A stretch of DNA of 64,000 bases from DASRDU01 sp046331565. Lineage in GTDB: Bacteria > Acidobacteriota > Blastocatellia > RBC074. How positions within the stretch are numbered: position 1 is the stretch's first letter; the number at the start of each line of letters is the position of its first letter. Positions 42,752 to 52,066 of the stretch are shown one piece after another. The position numbers were made by a program, and so were the translations under genes. The notes under the pieces were generated by a model. That model saw nothing but the letters and a program-made list of their open reading frames with translations, searched no databases and had not been told where the DNA came from. The stretch covers positions 217,896-281,895 of the forward strand of contig JAXLQP010000006.1 in the NCBI GenBank assembly GCA_046331565.1. Direction: 5' to 3'.

Positions 42752-44386
42752 ATGAACTGGACACAGACCTATAACCCGCTTGGCTCTTTGCTGCTTTCGG
42801 CGCTCATTGCCGCGCTGCCGGTGGTTGTGCTGCTCGGACTGCTGGCGCTTTTTCACATTCGGGCGCACATTGCCGCGCTGGCCGGGCTGATGACTTCGCT
42901 GCTGGTGGCCGTGATTGTTTACGGCATGCCTGTGAAACTGGCGGTGGCCGCGGCTGGCAACGGCGCGGCTTATGGCCTGTTTCCCATCGGCTGGATTGTG
43001 CTGAATGCAATCTTTGTTTACGACATCACGGTTGAGACCGGCAAGTTTGAGGTCATTCGTCACACCATTGCCGGACTCGCCAGCGACCGCCGGTTGCAGG
43101 CGCTGCTGATTGCTTTCAGCTTTGGCGCATTTATCGAAGGCGCTGCCGGGTTCGGCACGCCCGTCGCCATTTCCGCGGCGATGCTGATCGGTCTTGGGTT
43201 CAAGCCATTGCAGGCGGCGGGGCTGGCGCTGATCGGCAACACTGCGCCCGTCGCTTATGGCGCGCTCGGCACGCCGCTGATTGCGCTGGCCAGAGTGACG
43301 GGACTGCCGCTTGAACAACTCAGCGCGACTGTCGGCAGGCAGTTGCCGTTCTTTTCGGTCATTGTGCCGTTCTGGCTGATCTGGGCCATGTCGGGCTGGC
43401 GCGGGATGCTTGAAATCTGGCCGGCGTGTCTGACTTCAGGGGTGAGCTTTGCGATTGTGCAGTTTCTGGTCAGCAATTATCACGGCCCCTGGATTGTGGA
43501 TATTGCCGGAGCGATTGTTTCAATTCTGGCGCTGGTGGCGCTGCTGAAAGTCTGGCAGCCGCGCAGTGAATGGCTGTTTGAGCACGAAAGAAATGACGAT
43601 GAGGCAGACCGCGTGGCCAGTGTGGTTTCAACCAGGGATGCGCTGATTGCCTGGATGCCCTGGGCGGTGTTGTCGGTGCTGGTGTTTTTGTGGGGGCTGC
43701 CGCAGATCAAGGCGTTTCTCAACGGCCTGTCACTGATTGAATGGCACATTCCGGCGCTGGACAAAATGATTCTGCGCGCGCCGCCCGTTGTGCCGCAGCC
43801 CAAAGCCGAAGAAGCAGTCTTTCAACTCAACTGGTTGTCGGCGACCGGCACGGCGCTGCTGCTGGCCGGAATCATTTCGGGACTGCTGCTGAAGCTGTCG
43901 CCGTTGCGACTGGTGAAAGTTTATGCGCACACCTTCAGGCGGGCGCGATTGTCGCTGCTCACGATTGCCGCGATGCTCGCGCTTGGTTTCACGACGCGGT
44001 ATGGCGGGCTGGATGCGACAATGGGCCTGGCCTTTGCGAGTACGGGCTGGCTCTTTCCGTTCTTCTCGCCGCTGCTGGGCTGGCTGGGTGTGGCGCTGAC
44101 CGGCAGCGATACGTCATCGAACGTCCTGTTTGGCAACCTGCAACAGATCACCGCGCAGCAGCTCGGCATTTCACCGGTGCTGGCTGCGGCGGCCAACAGT
44201 TCGGGCGGAGTGATGGGCAAGATGATTGATGCACAGTCAATCGTTGTGGCGAGCATTGCCACGGGGCAGCGCGACGGCGAAGGCCGGATTCTGCGCTACG
44301 TTTTCTTTCACAGCATTGCGCTCGCCATTCTGGTTGGCCTGCTGGTGCTGGCGCAGGCGTATGTTTTTCCGGGAGTCGTGCCGTGA
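42752..44386 (+). CDS. lldP: L-lactate permease
   Basis: A 544-residue LldP-family inner membrane transporter with about 12-14 membrane spans. Conserved parts include A-F-I-E-G-A-A-G-F-G-T-P-V-A-I, G-N-T-A-P-V-A-Y-G-A-L-G-T-P, and G-S-D-T-S-S-N-V-L-F-G. It takes up lactate or glycolate with protons. GGAGAGCAACG is near the ATG. Preceded by the methyltransferase gene at 44 bases, followed by a HAD hydrolase at 55 bases. Confidence 0.95.
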   Translation: MNWTQTYNPLGSLLLSALIAALPVVVLLGLLALFHIRAHIAALAGLMTSLLVAVIVYGMPVKLAVAAAGNGAAYGLFPIGWIVLNAIFVYDITVETGKFEVIRHTIAGLASDRRLQALLIAFSFGAFIEGAAGFGTPVAISAAMLIGLGFKPLQAAGLALIGNTAPVAYGALGTPLIALARVTGLPLEQLSATVGRQLPFFSVIVPFWLIWAMSGWRGMLEIWPACLTSGVSFAIVQFLVSNYHGPWIVDIAGAIVSILALVALLKVWQPRSEWLFEHERNDDEADRVASVVSTRDALIAWMPWAVLSVLVFLWGLPQIKAFLNGLSLIEWHIPALDKMILRAPPVVPQPKAEEAVFQLNWLSATGTALLLAGIISGLLLKLSPLRLVKVYAHTFRRARLSLLTIAAMLALGFTTRYGGLDATMGLAFASTGWLFPFFSPLLGWLGVALTGSDTSSNVLFGNLQQITAQQLGISPVLAAAANSSGGVMGKMIDAQSIVVASIATGQRDGEGRILRYVFFHSIALAILVGLLVLAQAYVFPGVVP

Positions 44387-44441
44387 ATCATCATCCTGGC
44401 GCTGATGAATTAACGGAATGGATTGAGGTACAGAGAAACTG

Positions 44442-45092
44442 ATGAGCAGAACAAAACAGGCAATTGTCTTTGATCTCGGCGGCGTGCTGATTGACTGGAA
44501 CCCGCGTCACCTGTACCGCAGGCTGTTTGCTGATGAAGCGGAAATGGAAAAGTTTCTGAGCGAAGTCTGCACTCCGCACTGGAACGAACAGCAGGACGCG
44601 GGCCGCAGCTTTGCTGAGGCGGTTGAAATGCTGGTGTGTGAACATTCCGCGCACGAAGAAATGATCAGGGCCTTCTGGCAGCGGTGGCCTGAAATGATCG
44701 GCGGCGCGATTGAACCAACCGTGCAGGTGATGCGCGAATTGAAAGAGGCCGGTTATCCGCTGTATGCGCTCAGCAACTGGTCGGCTGAAACGTTTCCGCT
44801 GGCGCGCCCAATGTTTGAATTTTTCGACTGGTTCGAGGACATTCTGGTTTCAGGCACGGTGAAGATGATCAAACCCGACCGGCGCATCTTTGAACTGCTG
44901 CTGCACCGAATCGGCAGAACCGCCAGCGAGTGCGTCTACATTGATGATTCAGCCGTCAACGCCGCCGCTGCCCGTGAACTCGGTTTTCGGGTGATTCACT
45001 TCAGGTCAGGAGCGCAGTTGCGTGATGAACTGATCGCTCTGGGTGTGCAGCTTGAAGCGCGGCGGGAAGCCCCGGCGAATAAAAGAGGCTGA
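44442..45092 (+). CDS. HAD-IA family hydrolase
   Basis: A 216-residue haloacid-dehalogenase family phosphatase: F-D-L-G-G-V-L-I-D-W (nucleophile Asp at residue 10), S-N-W-S in motif 2, the K in I-K-P-D-R-R-I-F and the acidic Y-I-D-D-S motif 4. The cap is an alpha-helical insert (about 17-90) as in YihX-like phosphatases. Substrate is unknown; sugar-phosphate is typical. Probably co-transcribed with lldP; a good ribosome site is not obvious. Confidence 0.9.
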   Translation: MSRTKQAIVFDLGGVLIDWNPRHLYRRLFADEAEMEKFLSEVCTPHWNEQQDAGRSFAEAVEMLVCEHSAHEEMIRAFWQRWPEMIGGAIEPTVQVMRELKEAGYPLYALSNWSAETFPLARPMFEFFDWFEDILVSGTVKMIKPDRRIFELLLHRIGRTASECVYIDDSAVNAAAARELGFRVIHFRSGAQLRDELIALGVQLEARREAPANKRG

Positions 45093-45126
45093 AATGCCTG
45101 ATACGTTGTGACCAGGCTGACGGTGT

Positions 45127-46104
45127 TTACTCCTTCATCACGTCAGCCAGCCGCTGACGCAGGGCCTCGGCATCCGGCAGTTCATCGAGTTCAAGGCAAA
45201 GCTGTTCCAGTGTCTCAGGGTTGCGAATCTGTTCGAGTTCAGGGCCGAATTCAAAGCCCGTAAAACGCCGTGCCGCCAGCCGTCGTAACAAATCTGCGGC
45301 TGCTGCAATCATGCCTTCCAGCCGACCCTGTTCCAGCCCCTGTTCCAGTCCCTGTTCAAGTCCCTGCTCCAGTCCCTGTTCAAGTCCCTGTTCAAGTCCC
45401 TGCGCGATTCCTTTTTTGCGCTCTTCTTCAGCGAAGAACTGGTAAACGCTTGATTCTTTCAGTTGTTCGAGTGGGATCATAGTCATTCTCTCCAGCACAT
45501 CGAATATCTGCTCACGATTGTAGCGCAGGCCGCCGAGCATCACAAAATGCAGCGCCAGTTCGCGGCGGCGCGTTTCGCTGGCGACCTGCCTCAGCGCCTG
45601 TGCGCCTCTTTCAAGCTCAGCCTGGCCGCCGCGCATGAGTGGAACAAAGGGCAGCAGATTTTCGCGGCCTGCATTCAGTGCCGCCTCGGCATCAAGCTCC
45701 CACAACCGCACGATCTGAAAACTGACCGTCAGGCGCAGCCAGCCTGCTTCAATGGTCAGAGAGACAGGCGGTTCATCGGGCAGGCCGCGCGGCGTCAGCA
45801 CCAGCACGTAGCTGTAAACCGGCAGCCGGTATCTGACCCACAGATAGACATTGTAATCAGCAATGCGCGACGGAATATCCGGTTCATAGCGCGTCTGCGC
45901 TTCGACGTGCGCCAGATGCTGCCCGTCAGCGTGGGTGATTTCAAAGGGCTGATCGGGCAGCAGCGCCTGAACCGAAACTTCGCGCGGCAGCAGTCTGACC
46001 GTTGCGCCAGGCGGCAGCGCCCCGATCAGTTGCAGCAGAGCTTCGGGATCCTGTTCAGTCAGATCCTTGAAGGCTGAGTCATAAGGTTTCGCATCCTGTT
46101 TCAT
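45127..46104 (-). CDS. Rpn-like PD-(D/E)XK protein with GLEQ repeats (second copy)
   Basis: A 325-residue protein with the Rpn-type nuclease core in its N-terminal half (Y-D-S-A-F-K-D-L near 8-15; H-V-E-A-Q-T near 66-71). A 12-base unit near 45333-45413 encodes seven or so G-L-E-Q repeats at about 230-258. The C-terminus is a leucine-rich helical region. It shares plan with 36656-37552 but not close sequence. ATG 46104 overlaps the ceramidase-like stop (TGATG). Its repeats could change length by slippage without breaking frame. Confidence 0.75.
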   Translation of the reverse strand: MKQDAKPYDSAFKDLTEQDPEALLQLIGALPPGATVRLLPREVSVQALLPDQPFEITHADGQHLAHVEAQTRYEPDIPSRIADYNVYLWVRYRLPVYSYVLVLTPRGLPDEPPVSLTIEAGWLRLTVSFQIVRLWELDAEAALNAGRENLLPFVPLMRGGQAELERGAQALRQVASETRRRELALHFVMLGGLRYNREQIFDVLERMTMIPLEQLKESSVYQFFAEEERKKGIAQGLEQGLEQGLEQGLEQGLEQGLEQGRLEGMIAAAADLLRRLAARRFTGFEFGPELEQIRNPETLEQLCLELDELPDAEALRQRLADVMKE

Positions 46105-47846
46105 CAGTTTGCTCTGGATGACTGGCCGAGTGTGCGCACGAAATCCGAATACTGTTCGACGCCCTTGCAGGCCGCGTCTGACGGGACTTTGCCGGTGAGC
46201 AGAGCCATAGTTACACACGTTGAAGCCGGGGCGAGTTGTGAACTGGCCGAATTGGTTTCGTGATAGTGATTCGGCACACCCTGCGCCTTGCAGGGATCAA
46301 CTGACTGGCGAATCTGCGGATTGCTCAGATCAACAGGTTCGCGCCGCCAGTCGTAGCGCGGCACGATGTAACCCATCTCGTCAGGACAGAGGCCGAACAT
46401 AAAGCGATACTTCCTGGTCATCGCGTCGCGGATTGACGGCTCGGCGGGCGCTCCGGTATCGGCCTGCGGGCAGTCGGTGCGGCGATGTTTTGCCACGCCG
46501 TAAAAGAGTTCGGGAAAGAGTTCGCCGGGTGTGGTGACGATCTGCGCATCACCAAGATTGATCGCATAAATCGTGGTGCTGACCTGCGGCATCGAACCGT
46601 CTTCGGGCAGCTTTGATGTTTCAAGCACGCCAAGTTTGAGCAGCAGCAGATAGCCCTGATTATCCATCGGCAGTTTCAGATCGGCCTTCCTTACGGCCAG
46701 ATCATTTGTTCTGCTCCATTCGCCTTTTTCGATGGCTTCGATGGCGGCTCTGGCCACGTCGCGGCCAATGGCTTCGGTGCGCTCGAAGGTGAAGGCCGGG
46801 CGATTGTTCTTTTCGTTGAGCGGATAATCCCTGCCGTCGAATCTGATGCGATCGTGATTTTTGTTGTTCGTGTCGCCGATGATTTCAGCCGCGCCGATGG
46901 CTCCGTTGATGTAAATCGCGGTGCCGCCGTATTTCTTTTCGATGGTTTCGCGGACAGCGTGCGGGAAGTCAGCAGTCATCACCGTGTTCCTGTCTTCCAT
47001 TGATTCGGGATGCGTGTTCCAGTTGATGAGCGTGGCGATGACCTTGTTTTTGCTGCTGCCTGACGTGCCGGTGAACTGCATCACGCGCAGTTCCTCGTCA
47101 AAGAATTTTGGCGGGCGACCGGTGGTGCGCGTCTGCATTCCGGCGATTGACGGCGACTGCTGCGGATCGGTGACGCCGAGTTTCACTTTCGCGGGCTGAA
47201 GATTTGCGGCGGCAAGCGCGATGCTCTTTGCAATCTGCCGGTCAACGAAACGCAGGTACTTCGGATACTTGCCATCCTTCATAAAACCGTTGCCCCACGC
47301 GCCGATGGTGTCCGGGCCTTCGTGATTGTGCGTACTGGCGAGCAGGATTTCCTGAATGCCGAGTTTCGGATCAAGCAGCTTCTGAATCTGACTGATGCCG
47401 TAATAACCTGCGTCAGAGTAATAGCCGATGAAATCAATGGCGACGACGGCGATGCGCGTCTGACCGTAATCAAGCACGATGGTGCGCGCTTCGTAATCAT
47501 CGTGCTTTGCGGTAGCAAGGCGCTTGTCACCGAACCCGGCCAGATAGATGCCGTCATATTTGTCTTTGGAAGACGGATCGAGCGCCGTATTGCCTGCGTC
47601 ATCCTCAAACGGTTCGCCGTTGTCCCAGTGGCCGTTTTTATTGGTGTCGGTGAATTTCTCGCCCCACACGCCCGATTCAGTAATTGTGCCGTCCCAGTCA
47701 GGCCTGGGGCCGAACGGCGTCAGTGTGAGCGCCGAGACTCCGACTTTGAGTTCGGCTTTCGGCGCAGGCGAAAGGGAAATGTAAGCGCGCAGTCCGAGCG
47801 CGGAGAGCGCGATCACAGACAGGGTCACGATGAACAGACGGAACAT
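46104..47846 (-). CDS. Exported neutral/alkaline ceramidase-like enzyme
   Basis: A 580-residue exported protein with an N-terminal signal anchor (1-24). The S-T-H-N-H-E-G-P-D-T motif matches the zinc-binding T-H-T-H region of neutral ceramidases; N-W-N-T-H-P-E-S-M and T-A-D-F-P-H follow. It would hydrolyse an N-acyl lipid such as ceramide outside the membrane, by fold only. It also has a D-T-N-K-N-G-H-W-D-N-G-E-P stretch, a calcium-like loop. It precedes the second Rpn-like gene in one transcript. No other sphingolipid gene is in the window. Confidence 0.8.
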   Translation of the reverse strand: MFRLFIVTLSVIALSALGLRAYISLSPAPKAELKVGVSALTLTPFGPRPDWDGTITESGVWGEKFTDTNKNGHWDNGEPFEDDAGNTALDPSSKDKYDGIYLAGFGDKRLATAKHDDYEARTIVLDYGQTRIAVVAIDFIGYYSDAGYYGISQIQKLLDPKLGIQEILLASTHNHEGPDTIGAWGNGFMKDGKYPKYLRFVDRQIAKSIALAAANLQPAKVKLGVTDPQQSPSIAGMQTRTTGRPPKFFDEELRVMQFTGTSGSSKNKVIATLINWNTHPESMEDRNTVMTADFPHAVRETIEKKYGGTAIYINGAIGAAEIIGDTNNKNHDRIRFDGRDYPLNEKNNRPAFTFERTEAIGRDVARAAIEAIEKGEWSRTNDLAVRKADLKLPMDNQGYLLLLKLGVLETSKLPEDGSMPQVSTTIYAINLGDAQIVTTPGELFPELFYGVAKHRRTDCPQADTGAPAEPSIRDAMTRKYRFMFGLCPDEMGYIVPRYDWRREPVDLSNPQIRQSVDPCKAQGVPNHYHETNSASSQLAPASTCVTMALLTGKVPSDAACKGVEQYSDFVRTLGQSSRAN

Positions 47847-47912
47847 CGGTCACACCTCCGGTTGAGTGATGAGTAAAGAAGACGGAAGAAACAGGAACGT
47901 GAGTCAGAACAA

Positions 47913-50354
47913 TCAGAATCCGAAACGCCGTCGCCGCTGCCCGATGTTTTCAGTGCCGAAAGTGCCGATGCCTTTCAGCGTGAAGGCAAACAGGATGCGG
48001 TTTTCGTTGCGCAGTCCGGCCTTGAAAGCGATGTTCTGAATCTGAAAGCTGCAGCAGTCCCACGCCCAGCCTGCGGTTGAGGTCAGATAGATCAGCCGCT
48101 GATCGCGCGCAATGCCCTTGATGTCTTTGTCGCGGAAGTCATAAGCCACCGTTACGCCGCCATAAGGGCCTTTGGCCGGATTACCCAGAAAAGTGGAAAT
48201 GTCGAGCTGATTACCCGGATAAGTCGCCGGATCAAATCGGAGCTTGTCTTCAATGCGAAACTGATCAACTGCAATCAGGCGCGTGAAGTACCACGAATGG
48301 CTCAGCGAAAAAATGCCTTTTGAATAGCCGCCTGACACGACCAGATTGCGCAGGCTGCTGTAGCGCGTGTCGAAATCAAGCCGGACATCGGCAAACGTGA
48401 CCTGCGTCGGTCGCACGCGGGCGCGCAGGTTGACCGGCGAAAGATTGCGCTGAATGCCACCGAAGGCAAAGCCCGAAAGCGTGTTGATCGGAAAGAACTG
48501 CTGACGCTGACAACCGGGCAGGCTGTCGGTGCCGCAATCCCTGAGCGCACCGCCAAAGGTCGGATCAAAGAAATATTTCTGCGCCAGCGAAACGCTCAGG
48601 ATTTCGTAAGCCTGCTTTGACTGACCGTCAGCGCCGCTCGGACGCCGCACAAAGAAGCGATTGTCTATGCCGTATTCAATTTCATTGGTGCTGACCACAG
48701 CATCGCGTTCGTCAATCAGCGGCGTGCGGTCATATTCATCAATGCCCGCAATGCGACGATAAACGAGATAAGGTTCGATGACGTGCTTGAACCAGGGCGT
48801 GCCATCCTTATGCCGGAAGATTCTGGCCAGGGCAGGCGGGCGAAAATCGAGTTCGACATCGGCGTAATTGCGAAACAGATTGTCGCCGGTGAATTCGCGC
48901 CTGACCGGATCAACGCTGTTGCTGTAAAAGGTCGAGCGCAGGCCAATGCTCGGCGTCAGCGTAAAGCCTCCGGCAAATGAACGCAGCGGCAGCGTGATGC
49001 GCGGCGCAAAATCAAGCCGCTGCACGATGGACGGCGAACGCAGCAGCGCCTGATCGCCGCGCGTTTCAAGTCGGCGCACACCTTCAAGCGAGGCATCGAA
49101 GGAAAAATAGACCGGAAATTTTTCTGAAATCTGCGAATTGCGTTTGGAAAACTCAAAGCTCGGCAACTGCCGCGTCTTGATGATCTGATCGGCAATGAAA
49201 GTGCTTTGTTCGTTAAGCGAGAAATTGAAGCTGTAGGATTTCCAGTTGCGATTGAGATAAAAGAGCGAACGCTCTTCGGGCGAAATCGCCTGAAGCACGT
49301 TTTCAGCAAAGACCTGACGGAAGGCAAAACTCGAAGTGATATTCACATCAGCCACTGCGACAAAGCCGTTTTTGAAATACTGCACGGCATCGGCGTAAAA
49401 GCTGCTGCCGCCCTGATCCGGCCCTTTTTCTCCGAACAGGCGGTCAAGGACAATGAATGAGCCAATGGCAATGCGCGAATTTTCATCAGGTTTGGCGCGA
49501 AAATCAAAACCGAATCCAAGACCGCGTTTGGTGAAAACATCAGTGCGCACCAGAATGTCGGCGCTGCGGCCCAGTGTCTGATAGTAGGCGAGGTGAACCG
49601 TGCGGCCCTTGATGTTTGATGAACCTGACGAGGGCAGCAGAAAGCCTGATGAACGATCCTTCTTGCTGGTCGAAAGCGAAATATAGGGCAGATACAGAAT
49701 CGGAAAACCCTTGATGCGAAAGACCGGATTATAAAGCGCGGCGCGATCATCCAGCCGGATGCGCGCCCGCCCGGCAGTAAAGCTCCATTTGGGCCTGGGT
49801 TCTTCGCAGGCCGTGAGCATGGCGCGATCCAGAAAGTAAGTGTCGAGTCCGGTCTTGTCCACGCGGACAGCCCTGATAATCAGCGTTGTTCCGTCAGGCG
49901 TGCGATTGGTCAGCCCCGTCGCCGTATAAATCGAACCACGGCGCGTCCGCAGGTTGAATTCCATGCGTTCGCCGTTGAGCTTCTGACCCTCCTGCTCGAA
50001 ATAAACATTGCCTTCGGCCAGCACATCATTCGTGACCTGATTGAAAGTAATCCGGTCGGCCTTCAGCAGCATGCCCATGCCGGTAATCTGCACCTTGCCG
50101 GTGGCGATTCTGACATCACCCTGTACTTCCTGTTTCTCTGATTCGATGGAAACTTCCTCTTCCTGGCCCGGCTGTGTCTGAACCGTAATGGCAATTTGAG
50201 AAGGCAGCTTGCGCAGAGCCTTCTTTTCTTCTTCAGCGACGCCAATGGGATTTTCAACCTTGCGTTCAGTTTGTTGCGGCTGCTGCGCGGCGGCAAAGGA
50301 CGCGCAGGTCAGAATGAGGAGCAGGGAATGAAGCAGGCACTTTGGATAAAGCAT
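47913..50354 (-). CDS. lptD: LPS-assembly protein LptD
   Basis: An 813-residue outer membrane protein. A signal peptide (1-23) leads to an OstA/LptA-like domain (about 65-190), then a beta barrel with many aromatic strand ends to a closing F. Conserved cysteines are seen in T-A-C-E-E-P and in the C-G-T-D-S-L-P-G-C turn. It inserts lipopolysaccharide into the outer membrane, so the organism should have LPS or a similar glycolipid. It lies 67 bases upstream of the ceramidase-like gene and may be in one transcript with it. Confidence 0.9.
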   Translation of the reverse strand: MLYPKCLLHSLLLILTCASFAAAQQPQQTERKVENPIGVAEEEKKALRKLPSQIAITVQTQPGQEEEVSIESEKQEVQGDVRIATGKVQITGMGMLLKADRITFNQVTNDVLAEGNVYFEQEGQKLNGERMEFNLRTRRGSIYTATGLTNRTPDGTTLIIRAVRVDKTGLDTYFLDRAMLTACEEPRPKWSFTAGRARIRLDDRAALYNPVFRIKGFPILYLPYISLSTSKKDRSSGFLLPSSGSSNIKGRTVHLAYYQTLGRSADILVRTDVFTKRGLGFGFDFRAKPDENSRIAIGSFIVLDRLFGEKGPDQGGSSFYADAVQYFKNGFVAVADVNITSSFAFRQVFAENVLQAISPEERSLFYLNRNWKSYSFNFSLNEQSTFIADQIIKTRQLPSFEFSKRNSQISEKFPVYFSFDASLEGVRRLETRGDQALLRSPSIVQRLDFAPRITLPLRSFAGGFTLTPSIGLRSTFYSNSVDPVRREFTGDNLFRNYADVELDFRPPALARIFRHKDGTPWFKHVIEPYLVYRRIAGIDEYDRTPLIDERDAVVSTNEIEYGIDNRFFVRRPSGADGQSKQAYEILSVSLAQKYFFDPTFGGALRDCGTDSLPGCQRQQFFPINTLSGFAFGGIQRNLSPVNLRARVRPTQVTFADVRLDFDTRYSSLRNLVVSGGYSKGIFSLSHSWYFTRLIAVDQFRIEDKLRFDPATYPGNQLDISTFLGNPAKGPYGGVTVAYDFRDKDIKGIARDQRLIYLTSTAGWAWDCCSFQIQNIAFKAGLRNENRILFAFTLKGIGTFGTENIGQRRRRFGF

Positions 50355-50550
50355 GAAAAAGAATTGCCCGGCTGCTGGCGAGCAGAAATCAGCAACAATG
50401 ATTCAGGGATTATCAATGGACTGTTCGGACTTTGATTCTGGTGATATTGCAACAGGCGGGCATCCTAACACGGTGATTGCGAAGGACTCAAGACGCTGCT
50501 TTGCGCGGCGGCAGGCGGTCAGAAAGACGGGAATAATGGAAACGGATGTG

Positions 50551-51012
50551 TCAGCGGCGCGCCCCGGAAGTCGCGGCAATGATCCGGTCATAAAGCTCTT
50601 CAGGAACTTCAAGAGCTTCACTTTCCGCAATTGATTCGCGCACGCCTTCGACCAGGCGACGGCAGCTTTCACAATGGCTGAAATGCTCGTTGAAAAGCGT
50701 TTCGTAAGTGCCGTCAATCAGGCCGTCGAAATAATCGGAAATCAGCGCATCCAGCGTGCGACAACTGAGCATTTCACCAGCGGTGGTCGCATCAATAATG
50801 CGCTGCCTGACAGCGATCAGTCCGGCAGTTTCGCTCATCTGCGATTCTTTCAGCGTGTGACAGGCAGCAATCGAGTCGCGGACGTCATTGAAAAGCGTAT
50901 GGCAGTCACGACAGGCGAGCAGGTGTTCGGCAAAACTGCGGCGCTCAGTGCGCGCCAGTCCGCAGTCCAGATAATCACTGATCATTTCTTCAAACTGCAC
51001 GCAATCCATCAT
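50551..51012 (-). CDS. Double zf-HC2 (anti-sigma-like) zinc-finger protein
   Basis: A 153-residue protein with two zinc-finger/anti-sigma modules, each ending H-x3-C-x2-C: H-L-L-A-C-R-D-C near 33-40 and H-F-S-H-C-E-S-C near 113-120. Between them is a linker. No membrane segment is visible. Such ZAS domains bind ECF sigma factors, yet no sigma gene lies beside it. AAAGGAT before the ATG at 51012. The upstream 130 bases lead to a structured RNA at 51175-51320 that would be in its transcript. Confidence 0.75.
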   Translation of the reverse strand: MMDCVQFEEMISDYLDCGLARTERRSFAEHLLACRDCHTLFNDVRDSIAACHTLKESQMSETAGLIAVRQRIIDATTAGEMLSCRTLDALISDYFDGLIDGTYETLFNEHFSHCESCRRLVEGVRESIAESEALEVPEELYDRIIAATSGARR

Positions 51013-51174
51013 CTGATTATCCTTTCTGACTTTGACTGACACGGGCGTTTTCCTGAAACGGAAAACATCATCAATAAGCAGATTGTAGTCAGAGGAAAGC
51101 CGGAATTCAAGAACCCTTCCAGCAGAGAAGCATCAGGCAGCAAACTGAAGACTGATTGTTGGCGTGGAGGAAAG

Positions 51175-51320
51175 CAGATAACAAGAGAACGCCCAGTGGC
51201 CCCGGACTGCCGCCGCTGAACAACCCAAGCTAACTACTACGACGGCAGCAACTGAACGCTCTCTTGTCGTCATCACCCAGAGCGAGCCGTGTGCCACAGG
51301 GAATGGCTCATTCCTGTGAA
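51175..51320 (-). ncRNA. Candidate structured RNA (leader or sRNA) upstream of the zinc-finger gene
   Basis: On the minus strand the stem 51267-51251 with 51197-51181 pairs over 17 bp including three G-U. A second stem (about 51249-51241 with 51217-51209) pairs over 9 bp with one G-U. The four non-Watson-Crick positions are A-C mismatches on the plus strand, so the minus strand is the likely RNA. A third hairpin lies 5' (51319-51296). I do not recognise the class; 6S-like, riboswitch or attenuator are all possible. No terminator was seen, so it is probably a 5' leader. Confidence 0.55.
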
Positions 51321-51482
51321 TACTGAAGCTGTTCTTTTTCAGATGTTTTGATCCTGCGGTGGACTGTGGCCGGAGTTTTCAGAGGCGAATGTTTTGCCGA
51401 ATCGCGGCACGTCGGTTTGACGCATTGCGTCACCTGGCGGTGCGGCGCGTTTCGGGCTTTGCGAGACTTTCAGATTTGGTCT

Positions 51483-51512
51483 TTGACAGACCTGCGACTG
51501 TCTCTCTATTAT
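51483..51512 (+). promoter_or_regulatory. Sigma70-like promoter of the small HTH gene
   Basis: TTGACA (51483-51488), 18 bases, TATTAT (51507-51512). Leader of about 48 bases to the ATG at 51567, with GAGGAA as ribosome site. Confidence 0.75.
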
Positions 51513-51566
51513 CGCTGCCTTACACAGGCTTTCATTGTTTCATTCACGTTATGACGAGGAAAAATC

Positions 51567-51791
51567 ATGAGTGTTTTCGACAGTAAGGATCTGATGACTT
51601 TCAAAGCTGCGGCCCGTGAATATGACGTACCCGTTATCACTCTGGAAATGGCTGCCTCCAGGGGCGCGTTGCGAATGATTGATGACAGCGGTACGTCAAA
51701 ACTGTTGCGGCCTGATGTTGAGCAATTCGTCAAGCGCACCATCAAGCGTGGAATGGGCACCAGACTGATCAGCCGCATCAATCCGGCCTGA
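51567..51791 (+). CDS. Small excisionase/MerR-like helix-turn-helix protein
   Basis: A 74-residue protein with T-F-K-A-A-A-R-E-Y-D-V-P-V-I-T-L-E-M-A-A-S-R-G-like spacing of an excisionase-type winged HTH, ending in basic residues (K-R-T-I-K-R-G-M-G-T-R). It has a good promoter and ribosome site (GAGGAA, 8 bases). No integrase is nearby, so it may be a small regulator instead. Standing alone beside a candidate RNA. Confidence 0.6.
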   Translation: MSVFDSKDLMTFKAAAREYDVPVITLEMAASRGALRMIDDSGTSKLLRPDVEQFVKRTIKRGMGTRLISRINPA

Positions 51792-52066
51792 TCAGTTCCG
51801 GTACCTTACTCAGGCAGCGCTGAACTCCGGCCAGGCAGGCTTCCGTTTCAGCAGCAGTGGTGAAATCCCGCAGACAGTGACAGAACCGCCGGGACACCTG
51901 AAGTGATGCATCAGGGCAGGGGCATGGAAATCCACAGGCCCTGTTGAAAGTCTTGTATGCGCTTGAGGGATCAAAAAGTTAGGGATTTAACAAGCTCGTC
52001 ACTACAGGCATAAACAGGAAAATTATCGCTTGACAGAAAATGGGACTTCATGGCAATAATATCCCC

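Larger units (their letters stand above)
51013..51566. other. Divergent intergenic region, 554 bp
   Basis: Between the zinc-finger gene (minus) and the small plus-strand gene at 51567. It holds the candidate RNA at 51175-51320 and the promoter at 51483-51512. A small hairpin TTTTCCGTTTCAGGAAAA is near 51052-51069. Other frames (for example 51348-51554) look unselected. Confidence 0.6.

Noticed and set aside
45333..45413. Possible CRISPR or minisatellite in the tandem 12-base run
   Set aside because: The unit is in frame and codes for G-L-E-Q repeats in a convincing gene.
51181..51267. 6S RNA
   Set aside because: A long helix with internal loop is suggestive, but I could not match the conserved bubble sequences, so it is left unclassified.
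51348..51554. Small plus-strand frame before the HTH gene
   Set aside because: It covers the promoter at 51483-51512 and has no ribosome site.
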